The translations under genes were made by a program, and so were the position numbers. Under the pieces are notes generated by a model. It was not told where the DNA came from, did no database searches, and was given only the letters and a program-made list of their open reading frames with translations. Source: an uncultured Alphaproteobacteria bacterium (lineage in GTDB: Bacteria; Pseudomonadota; Alphaproteobacteria; Rs-D84). From it: a DNA stretch of 64,000 nucleotides. Below are positions 61,631 to 64,000 of the stretch, one piece after another (the stretch's first letter is position 1; each line of letters starts with the position of its first letter). The stretch lies in contig CASCZI010000005.1 of the NCBI GenBank assembly GCA_949156565.1, forward strand, positions 62,001 to 126,000, written 5' to 3'.

Positions 61631-62197
61631 ATGAAATTATCAAAAATTTTTGGGATTTGCGCCTTGGCCGCATTAATGGGTTGTGCAAATGATACAGATA
61701 TGCCGTACAATGATGTTGATTTTGCCCAGGGTGGACCCGATGCACCGCTTTATAACGAACGGACCAGTGAATTTATGCAGGCGGATAACCAATATGCCAA
61801 CATTGATTCGTATCGCCCCAAAACGGGTGCCGAAAAAGAACAATCCAATGCCCGATGGAATACGGCCCGGATGGAAACCCGTTGGCAAGAATACAAGGGC
61901 GCCATGGTGCGGGTTCAGATTTTGCTGGGTAACAGTGACCTGCGCGAAATGCGGTTACGCTTAATGCAAAACGCCGATGGAATGGATGTTGACGGCGATG
62001 CACGTACCATATTGTCCAAGGTGGCAGATTATGAAATGAAACGCGTTTGTGGGCGCAACGTGGACAGTATTGTTATGGTCTTTGACCGACCTTCATTCGA
62101 TGTCATGCGGCCAACTCCGTATTTTGATTATAAGATAGAGGCCGAAGGTGCCACCATGCGTGAATATGGATTTCGGTGTGTGTATCGTGATAATTAA
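61631..62197 (+). CDS. Lipoprotein of unknown function
   Basis: A 188-residue protein started at MKLSKIFGIC (ATG 61631) with signal and lipobox ALMG-C (Cys about 18). The mature part has a helical middle and a C-terminal stretch with CGRNVDSIVMVFDRPSFD. No family recognised. It precedes the FKBP-type lipoprotein gene by 30 bases and is divergent from the VirB11-like gene. Confidence 0.6.
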   Translation: MKLSKIFGICALAALMGCANDTDMPYNDVDFAQGGPDAPLYNERTSEFMQADNQYANIDSYRPKTGAEKEQSNARWNTARMETRWQEYKGAMVRVQILLGNSDLREMRLRLMQNADGMDVDGDARTILSKVADYEMKRVCGRNVDSIVMVFDRPSFDVMRPTPYFDYKIEAEGATMREYGFRCVYRDN

Positions 62198-62227
62198 TTA
62201 TAAACCAGAAATAAGGGAATAAAACAA

Positions 62228-62554
62228 ATGAAAAAAATTATGACGGCTGCGGCGGTTGCATCAATGGCATTTTTGGGCGCGTGTGACGGTAATCCTGGTG
62301 CCAAAAATGGGGATACGGTTATTATTGATTTCGCAGGCTTTTTGGACGGGGTACAATTCCCCGGCGGAACCGCCAACGGATTTCCCTTAAAATTGGGCAG
62401 TGGTCGGTTCGTCCCCGGATTCGAAGAACAGTTAATTGGCGCCCACAAGGGCGACGTGCGCGATGTTAATATTACATTTCCCACGCAATATGTTCCAGAA
62501 TTGGCCGGCAAAGATGTCGTGTTTAAGGTCAAGGTTGTTGATATTATTCAATAA
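62228..62554 (+). CDS. FKBP-type peptidyl-prolyl isomerase lipoprotein
   Basis: A 108-residue protein: signal peptide with lipobox FLGA-C (about residue 19) and a compact FKBP domain with GDTVIIDFAGFLDG, RFVPGFEEQLIGAHKGD and VTITFP-like NITFPTQY. The active-site set (Tyr/Phe, Asp-like and FVPGFEEQ) is largely kept. The lipid anchor places it at a membrane facing the periplasm, where it may help fold exported proteins. It probably shares a transcript with the lipoprotein upstream. Confidence 0.85.
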   Translation: MKKIMTAAAVASMAFLGACDGNPGAKNGDTVIIDFAGFLDGVQFPGGTANGFPLKLGSGRFVPGFEEQLIGAHKGDVRDVNITFPTQYVPELAGKDVVFKVKVVDIIQ

Positions 62555-62579
62555 GAATCCCGCATTTGCGGGTTTTTTA
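62555..62579 (+). terminator. Terminator of the FKBP gene
   Basis: Stem aatcccgc/gcgggtt with an attt loop and six T, just past the stop. Confidence 0.8.
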
Positions 62580-62609
62580 TTGTAAGAGAAAACAAGCGAA
62601 CCAAATTTA

Positions 62610-62641
62610 ATAAAACAGGTGCCATGCGGCACCTGTTTTAT
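62610..62641 (-). terminator. Terminator of tRNA-Pro
   Basis: Perfect 13-bp stem taaaacaggtgcc/ggcacctgtttta with an atgc loop, eight bases beyond the 3' end of tRNA-Pro on the minus strand. Confidence 0.8.
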
Positions 62642-62648
62642 TAAACCC

Positions 62649-62725
62649 TGGTCGGGGCGACATGATTCGAACATGCGACATCTTGCTCCCAAAGCAAGCA
62701 CTCTACCAGACTGAGCTACGCCCCG
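62649..62725 (-). tRNA. tRNA-Pro (UGG)
   Basis: A 77-nt tRNA with acceptor CGGGGCG/CGCCCCG, encoded CCA (62649-62651) and anticodon loop TTTGGGA giving UGG. Confidence 0.95.
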
Positions 62726-62813
62726 AAACTGTTCCCAATTATATCAGGGATTTCTGAAATTGCAAATTTTTATGCTTGCCCATGGGGTGATTTATTTTCT
62801 ATCATAGAATCAA

Positions 62814-63881
62814 ATGATTAAGCGAATTATCGTGATCTTGGCGATTATTTCGGGCGCAACCGGCGCCGGGGCGGCAACGCGTATGGCGACGTCGACCGCG
62901 CGCGGGGCCAACAATTCTACCGCCGCCGCGGTTCGCAGTGTCAATGGCGCAACCAATGCGGGGACGGCGTCTGGATTTAATTATAATTATATGTACCCGT
63001 ATTTAAATAATCAGATGCGAACGGCATTAAATCCGGGTGTCACCCCGTCCCAGGCCGGCAATCCCATCAGTGTGATTACCCGCACCGCGCAATTATCATC
63101 ACCGCGTCGTGTTGTACCGCGTAAAACCACCACCGCACGCAGTGCCGCGGCCGCGCCTGCATTCATGGGGGCACGTGGTGGCACGCCGTCGAATAGAACG
63201 ACATCGGTGGCCCGGTCAGCAATGCCAACGTCCCCCGCCAATGCCACGGCGGCGCGTTCGGCGGTTGGGGCGGGGCGTCGTGTTGTGGCGCGTGGTGGTA
63301 CGTCCGGATCGGGCGCGCGGGCCGCGGCGACCAATCCGCGTGGCGATAATTCGACCGCCGGGGCGGTGTATTCCCAATCAACACCGATTGTTACCACAAG
63401 TCGGTGTTTGGCCGATTATACCAAATGTATGAATGATTATTGTGTTCGGGAAAATACCGAATATAACCGTTGCTATTGCAGTGCCCGTTTGGCCCAGATT
63501 GACGCCACATATCGCCCAGAGATTGATCGTCTGATTAAACAATTGTTGACATTAAAATCAGAAAATCGTTGGACCAACGCCGAAATGAATGAATACTGGA
63601 TGGATACGATTGGCAAATTCACCGGGACCAATTCTTGGGAAAATCTGGATAATGCATTAAATATCGATTGGACCGATATGGAAAGTCGGGTTCGTGGTCA
63701 AAATGCATTTAATGTGGGACATGATTATTGCGTTCAACATTTACGCAATTGCGCCCCGTCGGCGGGGAACCTGCGCGATGCGTATCGTTCTGAAATCACA
63801 CGTGATTGCGATGCGTATGAAAATTCACTGATGCGGATTAAAAATGTGGCCGAAAGTATTATCGGTAATTATAGTGAATAA
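62814..63881 (+). CDS. Secreted Ala/Arg/Thr-rich protein with Cys-rich C-terminal domain
   Basis: A 355-residue protein. Signal peptide ending GAGA-A (about residue 20), then a low-complexity Ala/Thr/Ser/Arg-rich region to about 195, then a domain with paired Cys (CLADYTKCMNDYC, RCYCS, DYCVQHLRNC, DCD) likely to form disulphides in the periplasm or outside. The layout suggests a flexible linker plus a small folded domain; function unknown. No family recognised. After its stop, the last 119 bases of the window hold hairpin-like text but nothing I can name. Confidence 0.6.
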   Translation: MIKRIIVILAIISGATGAGAATRMATSTARGANNSTAAAVRSVNGATNAGTASGFNYNYMYPYLNNQMRTALNPGVTPSQAGNPISVITRTAQLSSPRRVVPRKTTTARSAAAAPAFMGARGGTPSNRTTSVARSAMPTSPANATAARSAVGAGRRVVARGGTSGSGARAAATNPRGDNSTAGAVYSQSTPIVTTSRCLADYTKCMNDYCVRENTEYNRCYCSARLAQIDATYRPEIDRLIKQLLTLKSENRWTNAEMNEYWMDTIGKFTGTNSWENLDNALNIDWTDMESRVRGQNAFNVGHDYCVQHLRNCAPSAGNLRDAYRSEITRDCDAYENSLMRIKNVAESIIGNYSE

Positions 63882-64000
63882 GTAAATTTTCCATAAAATT
63901 TCTTATATACCCTAAAAAATATTTTATGATGCGTGACATTCTGCACGTCCTATCGACGGAATATGCCCGTGGGTGAAATGGGCAAAGCCTCCTATGCTCT

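Noticed and set aside
63882-64000. Possible structured RNA gene or riboswitch at the right edge
   Set aside because: Text such as atgcccgtgggtgaaatgggcaaagcc can form a hairpin, but I cannot match it to 6S, SRP, RNase P, tmRNA or a known riboswitch, and the window ends here.

Overview
The window looks like chromosome of an uncultured, probably host- or gut-associated alphaproteobacterium. The support is a set of alphaproteobacterial housekeeping genes (dnaB, gapA, miaA, priA, fabI, lpxI, birA, rpmG, a YcgN-type protein), a fermentative gene (ackA), oleate hydratase, short intergenic gaps and many small lipoprotein or secreted proteins of unknown function. Rank below class is inference; no rRNA is present.

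Layout. 1-1.2 kb: a dispersed GC-rich repeat, rpmG, tRNA-Leu with a tandem duplication of its 5' end and upstream DNA, and a tiny LptM-type lipoprotein. 1.3-5.2 kb: oleate hydratase, ackA, a membrane protein. 5.4-7.6 kb: a perfect 19-bp inverted repeat, a two-gene surface-sugar pair (DUF115/GT42-like protein plus CMP-sugar synthetase) and tRNA-Lys whose 3' end is duplicated around a 120-bp insert. 7.6-22 kb: ABC exporter, YcgN-like, TatD-like, TcdA, a decayed glycosyltransferase-like fragment, umuDC, several lipoproteins and unknowns, a macro-domain protein, a histidine phosphatase, a frameshifted EamA transporter, a UDG-family protein and tRNA-Asn.

22.4-34.8 kb is a contact-dependent-inhibition type two-partner secretion locus with base use unlike its flanks. 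It holds a 2170-aa exoprotein with a peptidoglycan-hydrolase-like C-terminus, then three successive toxin/immunity pairs. All three immunity candidates are lipoproteins, which points to toxins acting in the periplasm. A truncated copy of the tpsB leader between cassettes and a repeated ~130-bp pretoxin segment record how cassettes were added. The tpsB gene at the end carries an apparent frameshift at a G run.

35-41.5 kb is mostly housekeeping (fabI, lpxI, two outer-membrane barrels, an RlmD-like methyltransferase, birA) plus a short regulator with a perfect 18-bp palindromic operator candidate. 41.5-54.3 kb is the most striking region: a compact short-tail (T7/podovirus-like) particle cluster with hydrolase, holin-like protein, scaffold, a Lys/Ala-rich histone-like protein, capsid, small capsid-associated protein, tail tubular A and B, terminase, portal and Bbp19-like gene. 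It has no integrase or phage replication gene here, and its codon use resembles the flanking host genes. The terminase is cut exactly between its ATPase and nuclease domains by a 3.3-kb segment carrying the apparently host dnaB, a double-HTH regulator and an unknown gene. A strong promoter followed by two intrinsic terminators precedes the cluster. This fits a domesticated, perhaps gene-transfer-agent-like element locked into the chromosome, or a decaying prophage; the sequence alone cannot decide.

54.3-64 kb: tRNA-Asp, gapA, miaA, a DUF3781 protein, a kinase-like protein, priA, a lone VirB11-like ATPase, lipoproteins including an FKBP-type isomerase, tRNA-Pro and a Cys-rich secreted protein.
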